64,000 bases of DNA from Elioraea thermophila (ex Habib et al. 2022) (GCF_003336755.1 NZ_QMDI01000002.1:620001-684000), one strand, 5' to 3'; counted from the first letter of the stretch, positions 26,917 through 35,153 are shown. Numbers and translations are program-made. The notes: generated by a model from the sequence alone, not told the origin.

Positions 26917-29712
26917 TCAAGCGCGGGTGAGGAAGGCCCGAATCTCCGCCGCCGCCTGGGCGAGCCCGACCCGCTGCACGGCGACGCCCTCCGGCAGCGC
27001 CGCAAGCAGGCGCGAGGGCGCACGGGCGTCGAGCAGGACGAAGCAGCCGCAATCGGTCTCGGTGCGGATCAGCCTTCCGAACGCCTGGCGCAGACGGGCG
27101 CGCACGATGCGGTCGTCGATCGCGCTGGGATTGGCGCCACCGAACCGCGCCCGCCTCGCACGGTGCAGGATGGTCGGGCGGGGCCAGGGCACGCGGTCGA
27201 ACACGATCAGCCGCAGCGACCGGCCGGGCACGTCCACGCCATCGCGCATCGCGTCCGTCCCCAGCAGGCACGAATTCTCCTCGGCGCGGAACACCTCGAC
27301 CAGAGTGGCGTTGTCCATCGCGTCGACGTGTTGGGCGTAGAGCGTGATGCCCGCTTCGGCGAGGGGGCCCGCAATGCGCCGGTGCACCTCGCGCAGGCGC
27401 GCGATCGCGGTGAACAGGCCCAAAGCCCCACCACCCGCCGCTTCGAACAGCACGCGGTAAGCGGCGGCGACCTGGGCCGGATCGTCGCGTGCCACGTCGG
27501 TGACGACGAAGGCGCGAGTCGCCGCGGCATAGTCGAAGGGCGAGGCGACGGCGGCGCGCACGGGCGGAGCGAGCAGGTGGATCGCACCCGTCATCTCCTC
27601 CGCCGCCGCCCAAGCGCCCTCCTCGCTGCCTGCGCCCGAGTCACGCAGCGTGGCGGAGGTAACGAGCAGTCCGTGTGCTGGTTCGGCCACGACCCGAATG
27701 AAGGGCACGGTCGGATCGACCCAGTGCCGCCGCATGCCGACATCGGCCTCGTGCCCCTGACGGTAGGCGATCTCGAACCAGTCGACGAACCGTTCGCCCG
27801 GGCCCCCGCTCTCCGCCGTCCCCTCCGCCACCGCGCGCAGCATCGCCCGCCATGCCGCGATCGGTTCGAGCGCGCGCTTGGCGAGGCTCTTCGAAGCACT
27901 CTCGATCCGCCGCCGCGTCTCGGTCTCAAGCATATCGGCCTCCGCCGTGAGCCGATCGAGAAGCCCTTGCCGCAGCCGTTCGAGCGGCCGTTCGAGCCCC
28001 GCGAGCGCCCGCTCGAGACGCTCCGCCGCTTCGGCGAGGCCGGGGATCGTCGGCATCACCTCGGTCTCGCGCGCCGCCCCCTCGGCCTCACGGGAGCGGG
28101 CGAGGACCTGGGCACGGACGAGGCGGAGGAAGGCCTCGCAGGGGTTCGCCGCGCCGGGGTCGAGCCCACCCAGTTCCGGCCGCTCGGCGTCCGCGAGGCG
28201 CGCGAGCCAGCCCTGCTCTGGCAGGGCCTTGGCGGCGACGATCGCCGCATCGAGCGCCTCGGCGAGGGCGGGCCTGTCGGCCACCAGATCCTCGAGCCGA
28301 CGGCGTAGGCCGCGTGCCCGGCTCCGTCCGCCCTCCGCGCCCCTGATCCAGCGCCTGAGCTCGGCCGCCTCCACCCCCGACAGCACGGCGGAGAACACCG
28401 AGTCCGCCGCATCGAACAGATGGTGGCCCTCGTCGAACACGTAGCGGTAGGGCAGGGCAGGGTCGTCGAGCCCGCCCCAGGCGGCCTGCACCATGACGAG
28501 CGCGTGGTTGGCGACGACGAGGCTCGCCGCGCGGGCGCGACGCACCGTGCGTTCGATGAAGCACACCCGGTAGTGCGGGCAGGCGGCGTGGATGCACTCG
28601 CCACGTCGGTCGGCGAGGCCGAGCGTGCTGGCTTGGCCCAACAGCTCCGGCAGCCAGCCGGGGAAATCCCCGCCCACCAGGTCGCCATCGCGCGTTGCTT
28701 CCGCCCAGCGGCTCATCAGCCCGAGCGCGACCGTCGCGCCGCCGCCGCGGCCGAGCCCCGCGATCGCCTCCTCGAGATTAAGCAGGCAAAGGTAGTTCTC
28801 CCGCCCCTTGCGCACGACGACGCGGGCGCGGCGTTCCCCTTCGTCCGGATAGAGGCGCGCGGTCTCCGCCTCCACTTGGCGCTGCAGGTTTCGGGTGTAG
28901 GTGCTGATCCAGACCGGGGCGCCGTTTCGTTCCGCCCACAGGCTTGCGGGCGCCAGGTAGCCCGCCGTCTTGCCGGTTCCCGTGCCGGCTTCCGCCAGCA
29001 CCACGTGCGGAGCACGCTCGGCGATCCGTGGGGCGAAGGCGGCGCAGGCGGCGGAGGCGAAATCGGCCTGGCCCGGTCGGTTCTCGGCCTCGGGACCGAG
29101 CATTTCGGCCAGACGCCGTCGCGCCTCAGCCGGCACGATCGCGTTCTGGGCCGGCGGCGGGGGAAGCGGGATCTCCTCCCACTCGGCAAGCCGCTCCCAA
29201 ACCCGAAGCGCCCGCGCGTCAGGGGTCGCGTCGGGGGCGGCGAGCGCGGCGAGAACGGAAACCGCCCAGGGCCACCCCGCCTGTCCCATCAGGGCGGCGA
29301 GTCCGGCCGCAGTCGCGTTGGCCGGCGCGGCGCGCACCGCAGCGAGACCGCGCAGCAGCGCCACCGCCGCGTCGCGGATCAGCCCGGCCTCCGCCTCCAG
29401 GCCGACGGGTCGGCCGAGGCCAAGGGCGTCGGCAAGCCCCGTGGGCGAAGGCACGATCACGTCGGCGGGGCGGACGAAGGCGAAGAGTTCGAGCACGTCG
29501 GCGGCCGGGAAGGCGCCGAGGCCAAGGCGGCGTGCCGTCGCCGGCGCGTGGCAGACGATCGGCACGCCGCTTCGCTTCAGCCGCGCCCGCACGGCGGCAG
29601 GGTCGGCGGTGATGATCTCGCCCGATGGCTCGAGCAGGACGGCGCGGCCGTGGCGCGCGGCGACCACCGGCCCGTCCGGCAGCAGAAGCCGCGGGGGCGA
29701 ACGCGCGCTCAC
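26917..29712 (-). CDS. DinG/XPD-family ATP-dependent DNA helicase
   Basis: 931 residues. Walker A AGTGTGKT lies at 242-249 and the DEGH box at 427-430. Four cysteines arranged as in XPD/DinG iron-sulfur helicases (C309 in 'GRENYLC', C373, C378 and C384 in 'GECIHAACPHYRVC') indicate a 4Fe-4S cluster. C-terminal helicase motifs include 'LLVTSATLRDSG', 'LLGTDAMRDGVDVPGRSLRLIVFDRVPW' and 'RLRQAFGRLIRTETDCG' (motif VI). Residues 1-200 form an extra N-terminal region with patches reminiscent of a DnaQ-like exonuclease fold, but I see no intact acidic catalytic set. It probably resolves R-loops and replication blocks. The start lies 50 bp from the divergent lysS. Confidence 0.9.
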   Translation of the reverse strand: MSARSPPRLLLPDGPVVAARHGRAVLLEPSGEIITADPAAVRARLKRSGVPIVCHAPATARRLGLGAFPAADVLELFAFVRPADVIVPSPTGLADALGLGRPVGLEAEAGLIRDAAVALLRGLAAVRAAPANATAAGLAALMGQAGWPWAVSVLAALAAPDATPDARALRVWERLAEWEEIPLPPPPAQNAIVPAEARRRLAEMLGPEAENRPGQADFASAACAAFAPRIAERAPHVVLAEAGTGTGKTAGYLAPASLWAERNGAPVWISTYTRNLQRQVEAETARLYPDEGERRARVVVRKGRENYLCLLNLEEAIAGLGRGGGATVALGLMSRWAEATRDGDLVGGDFPGWLPELLGQASTLGLADRRGECIHAACPHYRVCFIERTVRRARAASLVVANHALVMVQAAWGGLDDPALPYRYVFDEGHHLFDAADSVFSAVLSGVEAAELRRWIRGAEGGRSRARGLRRRLEDLVADRPALAEALDAAIVAAKALPEQGWLARLADAERPELGGLDPGAANPCEAFLRLVRAQVLARSREAEGAARETEVMPTIPGLAEAAERLERALAGLERPLERLRQGLLDRLTAEADMLETETRRRIESASKSLAKRALEPIAAWRAMLRAVAEGTAESGGPGERFVDWFEIAYRQGHEADVGMRRHWVDPTVPFIRVVAEPAHGLLVTSATLRDSGAGSEEGAWAAAEEMTGAIHLLAPPVRAAVASPFDYAAATRAFVVTDVARDDPAQVAAAYRVLFEAAGGGALGLFTAIARLREVHRRIAGPLAEAGITLYAQHVDAMDNATLVEVFRAEENSCLLGTDAMRDGVDVPGRSLRLIVFDRVPWPRPTILHRARRARFGGANPSAIDDRIVRARLRQAFGRLIRTETDCGCFVLLDARAPSRLLAALPEGVAVQRVGLAQAAAEIRAFLTRA

Positions 29713-29762
29713 TCCCGCCCCCTCGCATTGACCGCCTGGGGGGCCGTTCCTAGGTTGCCGCG

Positions 29763-31370
29763 ATGACCACCGAGCCTGCCCCGTCCTCCGCCGATCTGCG
29801 GCATGTCCGCGCCTGGCCGTTCCAGGAGGCGCTGCGCGTCGTCGATCGCCTCGCCCGGTCGGGCAAGCGCGAGGCGCTGTTCGAGACCGGCTACGGGCCC
29901 TCGGGCCTGCCGCACATCGGCACCTTCGGCGAGGTGGTGCGCACCACCATGGTTCGCCACGCCTTTTCGCGCCTCTCGCCCCTGCCCTCGCGTCTGGTCG
30001 CCTTCTCCGACGACATGGACGGGCTGCGCAAGGTGCCCGAGAACGTGCCCAATCGCGAGATGCTGGCCCAGCACCTGGGCAAGCCGCTGACGGCGGTGCC
30101 CGATCCTTTCGGCACGCATGAGTCGTTCGGTCATCACAACAACGCCCGGCTGCGCGCCTTCCTCGACCAGTTCGGCTTCGACTACGAGTTCGCCTCCTCC
30201 ACCGAGTACTACCGTTCGGGCCGATTCGACCGCGCGCTCACGCGCGTGCTGGAGGCCTATGACGAGGTGATCGCCGTCATCCTTCCCACGCTGGGGCCGG
30301 AACGGCGGGCCACCTACTCGCCGTTCTTGCCGATCTGTCCGCGCACGGGGCGGGTGATGCAGGTGCCCATCCTCGAGCGCAAGCTGGACGCTGGTACGGT
30401 GGTGTGGCGCGACGAGGAGACGGGGCGGCTCGTCGAGACCCCCGTCACCGGCGGCCACTGCAAACTGCAGTGGAAGGCGGACTGGGCGATGCGCTGGTAC
30501 GCGCTCGGCGTGGATTACGAGATGTCGGGCAAGGACCTGATCGATTCCGTCCGCCTCTCGTCGCGAATCTGCCGCATCCTCGGTGCCGAGCCGCCCGAGT
30601 CCTTCACCTACGAACTCTTCCTCGACGAGAAGGGGGAGAAGATCTCGAAGTCGAAGGGCAACGGACTGTCGGTGGAGGAGTGGCTCGCCTACGCGCCGCC
30701 CGAAAGCCTCGCCCAGTTCATGTACAACAAGCCGCAGACGGCGAAGCGTCTGTATTTCGACGTCATCCCGCGCACGGTGGACGAGTATCTCGCCAATGTC
30801 GACCGCGCACGGCGCGAACCACCCGAGGCGCTGCCGGAGAACCCCGCTTGGCACATCCATCTCGGCCACATTCCCGACGATGCGGGCTCGCCGATCCCCT
30901 TCTCGATGCTGCTCAACCTCGCCTCGGTGGTGAACGCGGATCGGCCCGACATGCTCTGGGGTTTCATCCGCCGCTACAACCCTGAAGCGACGGCCGAGCG
31001 GTTTCCCATGCTGGCGCGGCTCGTGTCCCACGCCGTCACTTACTACCGCGACTTCGTGCTGCCCGCGAAACGCTTTCGCCAGCCCTCGGCGGAAGAGCGC
31101 GCGGCGCTCGCCGATCTCGCCGACGCGCTCGAGAGCGCCCCGGCCGGGGCGGATGCCGAAGCCCTGCAGGACCTCGTCTACGAAGCGGGCAAGCGCCACT
31201 TCGGCAAGGAGCGGCTGCGCGAGTGGTTCGGCTGCCTCTATCAGGTGCTGCTCGGCCAGGCGGAGGGCCCGCGCTTCGGCGGCTTCGTCGCCCTTTACGG
31301 TGTCGCGGAGACGGTGGCGCTGATCAGGGCCGCGCTGGCGCGCAGGCAAGCGCCGGCGGGTGCGGCCTGA
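29763..31370 (+). CDS. lysS: Class I lysyl-tRNA synthetase
   Basis: 535 residues. The class I signatures are '[21 protein letters not shown]' (HIGH motif, HIGT at 51-54) and '[21 protein letters not shown]' (KMSKS motif). '[23 protein letters not shown]' and the C-terminal helical '[22 protein letters not shown]' are typical of the archaeal/alphaproteobacterial LysRS-I. It charges tRNA-Lys. The mprF-like gene starts 28 bp downstream on the same strand; MprF enzymes consume Lys-tRNA-Lys, so the pairing is functionally suggestive. Confidence 0.96.
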   Translation: MTTEPAPSSADLRHVRAWPFQEALRVVDRLARSGKREALFETGYGPSGLPHIGTFGEVVRTTMVRHAFSRLSPLPSRLVAFSDDMDGLRKVPENVPNREMLAQHLGKPLTAVPDPFGTHESFGHHNNARLRAFLDQFGFDYEFASSTEYYRSGRFDRALTRVLEAYDEVIAVILPTLGPERRATYSPFLPICPRTGRVMQVPILERKLDAGTVVWRDEETGRLVETPVTGGHCKLQWKADWAMRWYALGVDYEMSGKDLIDSVRLSSRICRILGAEPPESFTYELFLDEKGEKISKSKGNGLSVEEWLAYAPPESLAQFMYNKPQTAKRLYFDVIPRTVDEYLANVDRARREPPEALPENPAWHIHLGHIPDDAGSPIPFSMLLNLASVVNADRPDMLWGFIRRYNPEATAERFPMLARLVSHAVTYYRDFVLPAKRFRQPSAEERAALADLADALESAPAGADAEALQDLVYEAGKRHFGKERLREWFGCLYQVLLGQAEGPRFGGFVALYGVAETVALIRAALARRQAPAGAA

Positions 31371-31398
31371 GGCGCCGAAGCAGCCGCGAGGCGTGACC

Positions 31399-33420
31399 AT
31401 GCGGGCAGGCTGGACGGCGGGCGTCAGGCGCCACCTGCCGGCCCTGCTCGGCCTTGCGCTCCTGATCGGCGCGCTCTACGTCGTCCAGCGCGAACTCGCC
31501 TCGCTTCGCCTCGATGACGTGCTGGCAGCGATGGCGGCGATTCCCCACCGCTCGCTCGCCCTGGCCACGGCGCTCACCGTCGCCGCCTACCTGGTGCTGA
31601 CGCTCTACGACGCGCTCGGCACGCGCTTCGTCGGCCACCCGCTGTCGTACGGGCGGATCGCCTTCGCCTCGTTCACCGCCTATGCGCTGTCGCACAACAT
31701 CGGCTTCGCGATGGTGTCGGGGGCGGCGATCCGCTACCGGCTCTATGCGCTCTGGGGCATGTCGGGGCTGCAGATCGCCGGCGTGGTCGCCTTCTGTAGC
31801 CTCACCTTCGTGCTCGGCGGGCTCACTTTGGGGGGAATCGTGCTGCTCGCCGTACCGCACGCAATCCCCGGCTTCGGGCCGTGGATGCCCACACCGGTGA
31901 TGTATGCGGTCGGTGTCGTCATGCTCGGCTTGGTAAGCTTCTACGTTGTCGCGGGGCGGCTGCGCGGACGCCCCTTGCGCTTCGGCCGCACCGAGGTGCC
32001 GCTGCCGGGACCGCGGCTTGCCCTCATGCAGGTCGCGCTCGCCTCGTTCGACGTGGCGCTGACGGCGGCGATCTTCTACGCGCTCCTGCCATCAGCCCCC
32101 GGTCTCGATTTCCTCGTCTTCCTCGCCGTCTACGTCACCGCCTACACGGCGGCGATGGCCAGCCACGTGCCGGGGGGCTTGGGCGTGTTCGACGGCACGG
32201 TGCTGCTCGGCCTCTCTGGGCTGGTGCCGACGGCGACCGCGGTCGGCGCGCTGCTCGTCTTCCGCCTGCTCTACTACATCCTGCCGCTGTTGCTGGCCGG
32301 CGGCCTCTTTGCGGTGAACGAGATCGTGCTGCGTCGGGTGGCGATGGCGCGCGCCTTCGACCAGGTCGCCCGTTGGGGGGCGCCGTTCGTCGCCCCGGCG
32401 CTCTCCGCCACCGTGACGCTCGCGGGGCTGGTGATGCTGTTCCTCGGCACCATGCCGCCTTTCGAGGCTCCGTTCGCCTGGGCCGGCGCGACCATGCGGG
32501 CGCCGATCGCCGAGGTCAGCCACTTCGTCGCCTCGCTCCTCGGCGCGATCCTGCTCGTGCTCGCCTACGGGCTGTGGCGTCGAGTGACGATGGCCTGGGC
32601 CTCGGTGCTGGTGACCCTGGTGCTGGCCGCCGGGCTCGCCGCCGCCAAGGGGCACGGCTGGCCGGTGCCGGCGCTGATGCTGGCGATCGCCGTTTCGGTG
32701 GTGCCGTTCCGCCGCGCCTTCTATCGCGACACGCGTCTCGTCGCGGAACCGTTCACGGCAGGCTGGGTGGCGGCGGTCGTGGCGCTGGCCGTCTGCACGG
32801 TGAGCCTCGCCCTGTTCACGCACCTCAGGCGCGACTGGATGGCGGAGACCTGGTGGCAGTTCGTGCTGGCCGGCGAGGCGCCGTGGTCGCTCCGCGCCAC
32901 CATCCTGCTCGGCATCGTTCTCCTGCTGGCGGCACTCGTTCGTCTTCTCCGCCCGGCCCGCATTGCGTGGGTCGACCTCTCGCCCGCCGCGCGGGCGCGC
33001 TGGCGGGCGATCGCCGGGGCGCCGCCGCCGGAGCGCGCGGAAGCTTTGGTGTTTGGTGAGGATGGGCGGGCGGCGATCCCGTTCCGCCGCTTGCCGGGCA
33101 TTTGGCTCGCCATCGGCGACCCGGCGGGTGACGCGACCGACCGCGTCTCCGCGATCTGGCGCTTTCGCGACCTCTGCGACCAGGAGGGGGTCGACCCTGC
33201 GTTCTGGCGCGTCGGCCCGGAGTTGCTCTCGGTCTATGCCGATCTCGGGTTGACCGCCTTTCCGATCACCGAGGAGGGCGAGGTCGCGCCGGAGAGCCTG
33301 GGCGATGCGCCGCCCGCCCGCGCCTACCTCGTCTGCAAGGCGGAGCGCGACCTCGTGCGCCTGTTGCCGGTGGTGACGGCGTTCGAGCGCACGGCGGAAC
33401 CGGCGCGCGAGCCGGCCTGA
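31399..33420 (+). CDS. MprF-like membrane flippase/synthase, short C-terminus
   Basis: 673 residues with roughly 14 hydrophobic segments. 'YALSHNIGFAMVSGAAIRYRLYALWG', 'TAAMASHVPGGLGVFDGTVLLGL' and 'FRLLYYILPLLLAGGLF' are the lysyl-PG flippase (UPF0104-type) signatures. The cytoplasmic part begins like DUF2156 ('AIGDPAGDATDRVSAIWRFRDLCDQEGVDPAFWRVGPELLSVYADLGLTAF'), but the protein stops where full MprF (about 840-880 residues) would continue with the second acyltransferase half. The catalytic lysyl-transfer region thus seems to be missing. The ATG at 31399 is preceded by an in-frame GTG at 31393. It ends 9 bp from the convergent repressor gene that bounds the phage-like region. Confidence 0.8.
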   Translation: MRAGWTAGVRRHLPALLGLALLIGALYVVQRELASLRLDDVLAAMAAIPHRSLALATALTVAAYLVLTLYDALGTRFVGHPLSYGRIAFASFTAYALSHNIGFAMVSGAAIRYRLYALWGMSGLQIAGVVAFCSLTFVLGGLTLGGIVLLAVPHAIPGFGPWMPTPVMYAVGVVMLGLVSFYVVAGRLRGRPLRFGRTEVPLPGPRLALMQVALASFDVALTAAIFYALLPSAPGLDFLVFLAVYVTAYTAAMASHVPGGLGVFDGTVLLGLSGLVPTATAVGALLVFRLLYYILPLLLAGGLFAVNEIVLRRVAMARAFDQVARWGAPFVAPALSATVTLAGLVMLFLGTMPPFEAPFAWAGATMRAPIAEVSHFVASLLGAILLVLAYGLWRRVTMAWASVLVTLVLAAGLAAAKGHGWPVPALMLAIAVSVVPFRRAFYRDTRLVAEPFTAGWVAAVVALAVCTVSLALFTHLRRDWMAETWWQFVLAGEAPWSLRATILLGIVLLLAALVRLLRPARIAWVDLSPAARARWRAIAGAPPPERAEALVFGEDGRAAIPFRRLPGIWLAIGDPAGDATDRVSAIWRFRDLCDQEGVDPAFWRVGPELLSVYADLGLTAFPITEEGEVAPESLGDAPPARAYLVCKAERDLVRLLPVVTAFERTAEPAREPA

Positions 33421-33429
33421 GACGCCCCG

Positions 33430-34080
33430 CTACTGGCTCGCCCAGACGATGCGGGCGATCCAGGCGACGTCGTCGATGTCGAGGCTCCGGCCGGGATAGG
33501 CGGGGTTCAGCGAGGCGAGTTCGATCTTGCGCGCCGATTTGCGCACAAGCTCCTTCGCCATCACCTCGCCGTCGCGCGTTTTGACCACCACGCGGTCGCC
33601 GCGTCGGATTGGAGCGGCGGGCGAGACGACGACGACGTCGCCGTCGCGGTAGACGGGCTCCATCGAATCGCCGCTGATCTCGAGCGCGTATGCGTGCGGG
33701 TCGTTGATGGACGGCAATTCGATCTCGTCCCAGCCGCCTCCCGTCGGATAGCCCGCATCGTCGAAGAAGGCGTCGGACCCCGCCTGGGCGAGGCCGATCA
33801 GCGGCACCCGTCGCGGCCCCGGCGCTCCCGGCCGGCGCGCCTGCGGTGCACTGCCGGTCATCAGCGCCGTGAAGTTCTCCAGCGTGTCACCCACCGCGTC
33901 GAGCGCCTTGATGATCGTCTCGAAGGAGGGCCAGCGCGGCTTGCCTCCTTGCTTGCGCTTGGAGGGGTTGAAGGTGGTGGGATCGAGGCCGGCCTTGCGG
34001 GCGAGCCCTGAGGGGGTGAGCCCGTGTTCGGCGGCGAGGGCGTCGATCGCCTTCCAGACGTCTTCGTGCCGAGGATTCAT
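33430..34080 (-). CDS. LexA/CI-like repressor (XRE HTH plus S24 peptidase)
   Basis: 216 residues. The HTH region (about 8-60) is 'AIDALAAEHGLTPSGLARKAGLDPTTFN'. The C-terminal S24 domain has nucleophile Ser139 in 'EISGDSMEP' and general base Lys176 in 'GEVMAKEL'. An Ala-Gly pair at 100-101 ('GLAQAGSD') occupies the place of the LexA/CI self-cleavage site. It should therefore repress DNA and be inactivated by RecA-stimulated autocleavage. ATG 34080 has GGAG 12 nt upstream; a GTG at 34089 is possible but only 3 nt from it. It is divergent from the phage-type genes. Related S24 regulators also occur outside prophages in alphaproteobacteria, so its link to the cassette is inferred from position. 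Confidence 0.85.
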   Translation of the reverse strand: MNPRHEDVWKAIDALAAEHGLTPSGLARKAGLDPTTFNPSKRKQGGKPRWPSFETIIKALDAVGDTLENFTALMTGSAPQARRPGAPGPRRVPLIGLAQAGSDAFFDDAGYPTGGGWDEIELPSINDPHAYALEISGDSMEPVYRDGDVVVVSPAAPIRRGDRVVVKTRDGEVMAKELVRKSARKIELASLNPAYPGRSLDIDDVAWIARIVWASQ

Positions 34081-34120
34081 TGTAGGCACATTCTCCTATA
34101 TCCCGCCCCGCGCTGCAGTA

Positions 34121-34132
34121 GGAATCAGTTCC
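34121..34132 (+). promoter_or_regulatory. Palindrome in the repressor/phage-gene divergent region, possible operator
   Basis: GGAA-TCAG-TTCC is a dyad in the 126-bp space between the S24 repressor start and the first rightward gene. The right arm begins GTTCCGTTT (34128-34136), which nearly recurs as GTTCCTGTTT at 34170, 42 bp (four helical turns) away. This placement suits a repressor operator, but no known consensus backs it. Confidence 0.35.
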
Positions 34133-34140
34133 GTTTAGGC

Positions 34141-34184
34141 TTGCAGTCCTGGCGCAACCCTGGGTAAATGTTCCTGTTTTGTTC
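34141..34184 (+). promoter_or_regulatory. Candidate rightward promoter with an alphaproteobacterial LexA (SOS) box
   Basis: GTTCCTGTTTTGTTC at 34170-34184 is an exact GTTC-N7-GTTC, the LexA box of alphaproteobacteria. It lies directly after a promoter-like pair, TTGCAG (34141-34146) and a weak GTAAAT (34164-34169) with 17-bp spacing, and 22 bp before the ATG of the first rightward gene. LexA bound here would block initiation of the cassette's leftmost transcript. The box is strong by sequence; the -10 element is weak. Confidence 0.65.
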
Positions 34185-34206
34185 GCAACCGCCCACGAGG
34201 TTCGCC

Positions 34207-34581
34207 ATGCCAGCCGCAGCCCAACGCCGCTCCGGACCTGTCCTCGCCGACCTCTCGCGCGCCGAACCCTTCGCCAGCGTCGAGGAAGCGTGGTTCTGGA
34301 CCATGGCCGCGCTCGCCGCGCGCAATGCGGGGGCGCGCATCGTCGCCGGGCAGGGATTGAAGGTCCGCCCCTGCGAGCCGGACGACATCATCCGCTGCCT
34401 CGACCGTCTGTATCGCCAGCGTCGCATCGAGATCGCGCATTTGCGCGTCATGCGCCGCTTCGGCGACATGCAGCGCGCGCCCGACCCCACCCATCCCGGC
34501 GATCGCACCGCGCTCGTGCTGTGGCGCGAGGCGATGTCCCGTCTGGAGTGGCCCCTGAAGATGAAGGGAATCGTGGCGTGA
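34207..34581 (+). CDS. Conserved-looking phage-associated protein of unknown function
   Basis: 124 residues, soluble, largely helical and Arg-rich. No domain is recognised. Features include 'SRAEPFASVEEAWFWTMAALAARNAGARI', 'CEPDDIIRCLDRLYRQRRIEIAHLRVMRRFGDMQ' and 'TALVLWREAMSRLEWPLKMKGIV'. Arg/His-rich helices could bind nucleic acid, but that is a guess. ATG 34207 follows GAGG at 7-nt spacing and lies 22 bp after the LexA-like box. The stop overlaps the GTG of the next gene, so the two are probably co-translated. Confidence 0.7.
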   Translation: MPAAAQRRSGPVLADLSRAEPFASVEEAWFWTMAALAARNAGARIVAGQGLKVRPCEPDDIIRCLDRLYRQRRIEIAHLRVMRRFGDMQRAPDPTHPGDRTALVLWREAMSRLEWPLKMKGIVA

Positions 34582-35021
34582 GCCGGCTGCCCTGTCGCAG
34601 CGACGAGTCGCTCGTCTGGATCGCCTTCTCCGGGCGGGCCGACCTCGCCTGGCAGCGCCTGCTCCGTCCCGGCTTCCGTCACTGCTTCGCCGCCCTCGTC
34701 GACGCGCAGGGCTGGACGGTGGTCGACCCGCTCGCCGGGCGGATTGTGGTAGAACGGCTCGCCGTCGCGCCGGATTTCGACCTGCCGGAATTTTGGCGGC
34801 GGGCCGGATTTCGCGTGCTCGGACCGTTCCGTCCTGCCCCGCCGCGACGCCGCCTGCTCTCCCTTCTCGCGCCCGTCACCTGTGTCACGGTCTGCCTTCG
34901 CCTGCTCGGCCGCGACGACGCTTTCGTCTTCACGCCGCGTGCGCTCTACCACCGTCTCGCGCGGCAGCTTGCCACCGTAGATAGGAAAAAAGTCTTGACC
35001 AGCCGCTCTCCTTCCGCGTAG
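34578..35021 (+). CDS. Unknown phage-associated protein with a His...Cys pattern
   Basis: 147 residues from a GTG that overlaps the upstream stop (GTGA). N-terminal 'LLRPGFRHCFAALVDAQGWTVVDPLAGRIVVERL' places His-Cys before a beta hairpin, and 'LLAPVTCVTVCLRLLGRDDAFVFTPRALYHRL' places Cys at the start of a helix. The order His then helix-start Cys recalls circularly permuted papain-like (LRAT/YiiX-type) folds, which would make it a candidate peptidase, amidase or acyltransferase. This is only a pattern-level inference. A promoter-like sequence overlaps its stop codon. Confidence 0.65.
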   Translation: MSRLPCRSDESLVWIAFSGRADLAWQRLLRPGFRHCFAALVDAQGWTVVDPLAGRIVVERLAVAPDFDLPEFWRRAGFRVLGPFRPAPPRRRLLSLLAPVTCVTVCLRLLGRDDAFVFTPRALYHRLARQLATVDRKKVLTSRSPSA

Positions 35022-35024
35022 AAG
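34995..35024 (+). promoter_or_regulatory. Candidate promoter ahead of the virion genes
   Basis: TTGACC (34995-35000; 5 of 6 to consensus) and TAGAAG (35019-35024; 4 of 6) are separated by 18 bp; a GGAAAAAAG A-tract lies just upstream. The predicted start near 35031 is about 55 bp ahead of an intrinsic terminator and 120 bp ahead of the first virion-cluster gene. The layout recalls a late promoter with a terminated leader. Confidence 0.5.
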
Positions 35025-35083
35025 GATCGCGCCAAGGGGCGTTCTCTGCCCCGACGGCGCCATCCTCCCTCCCCCGACGACTA

Positions 35084-35119
35084 CGGCGGCCGGGCCTCTC
35101 ACCCGGCCGCCGGATTTTT
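35084..35119 (+). terminator. Strong intrinsic terminator before the virion genes
   Basis: A perfect 11-bp stem CGGCGGCCGGG / CCCGGCCGCCG with a 7-nt loop (CCTCTCA) is followed by GATTTTT. It lies between the promoter-like site and the start of the structural genes. It would stop both read-through from the two upstream genes and the short leader from the 34995 promoter, unless antitermination occurs. Confidence 0.88.
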
Positions 35120-35153
35120 CTCCGCAACTTGGCCTGACGATGGAGTGATCCCG

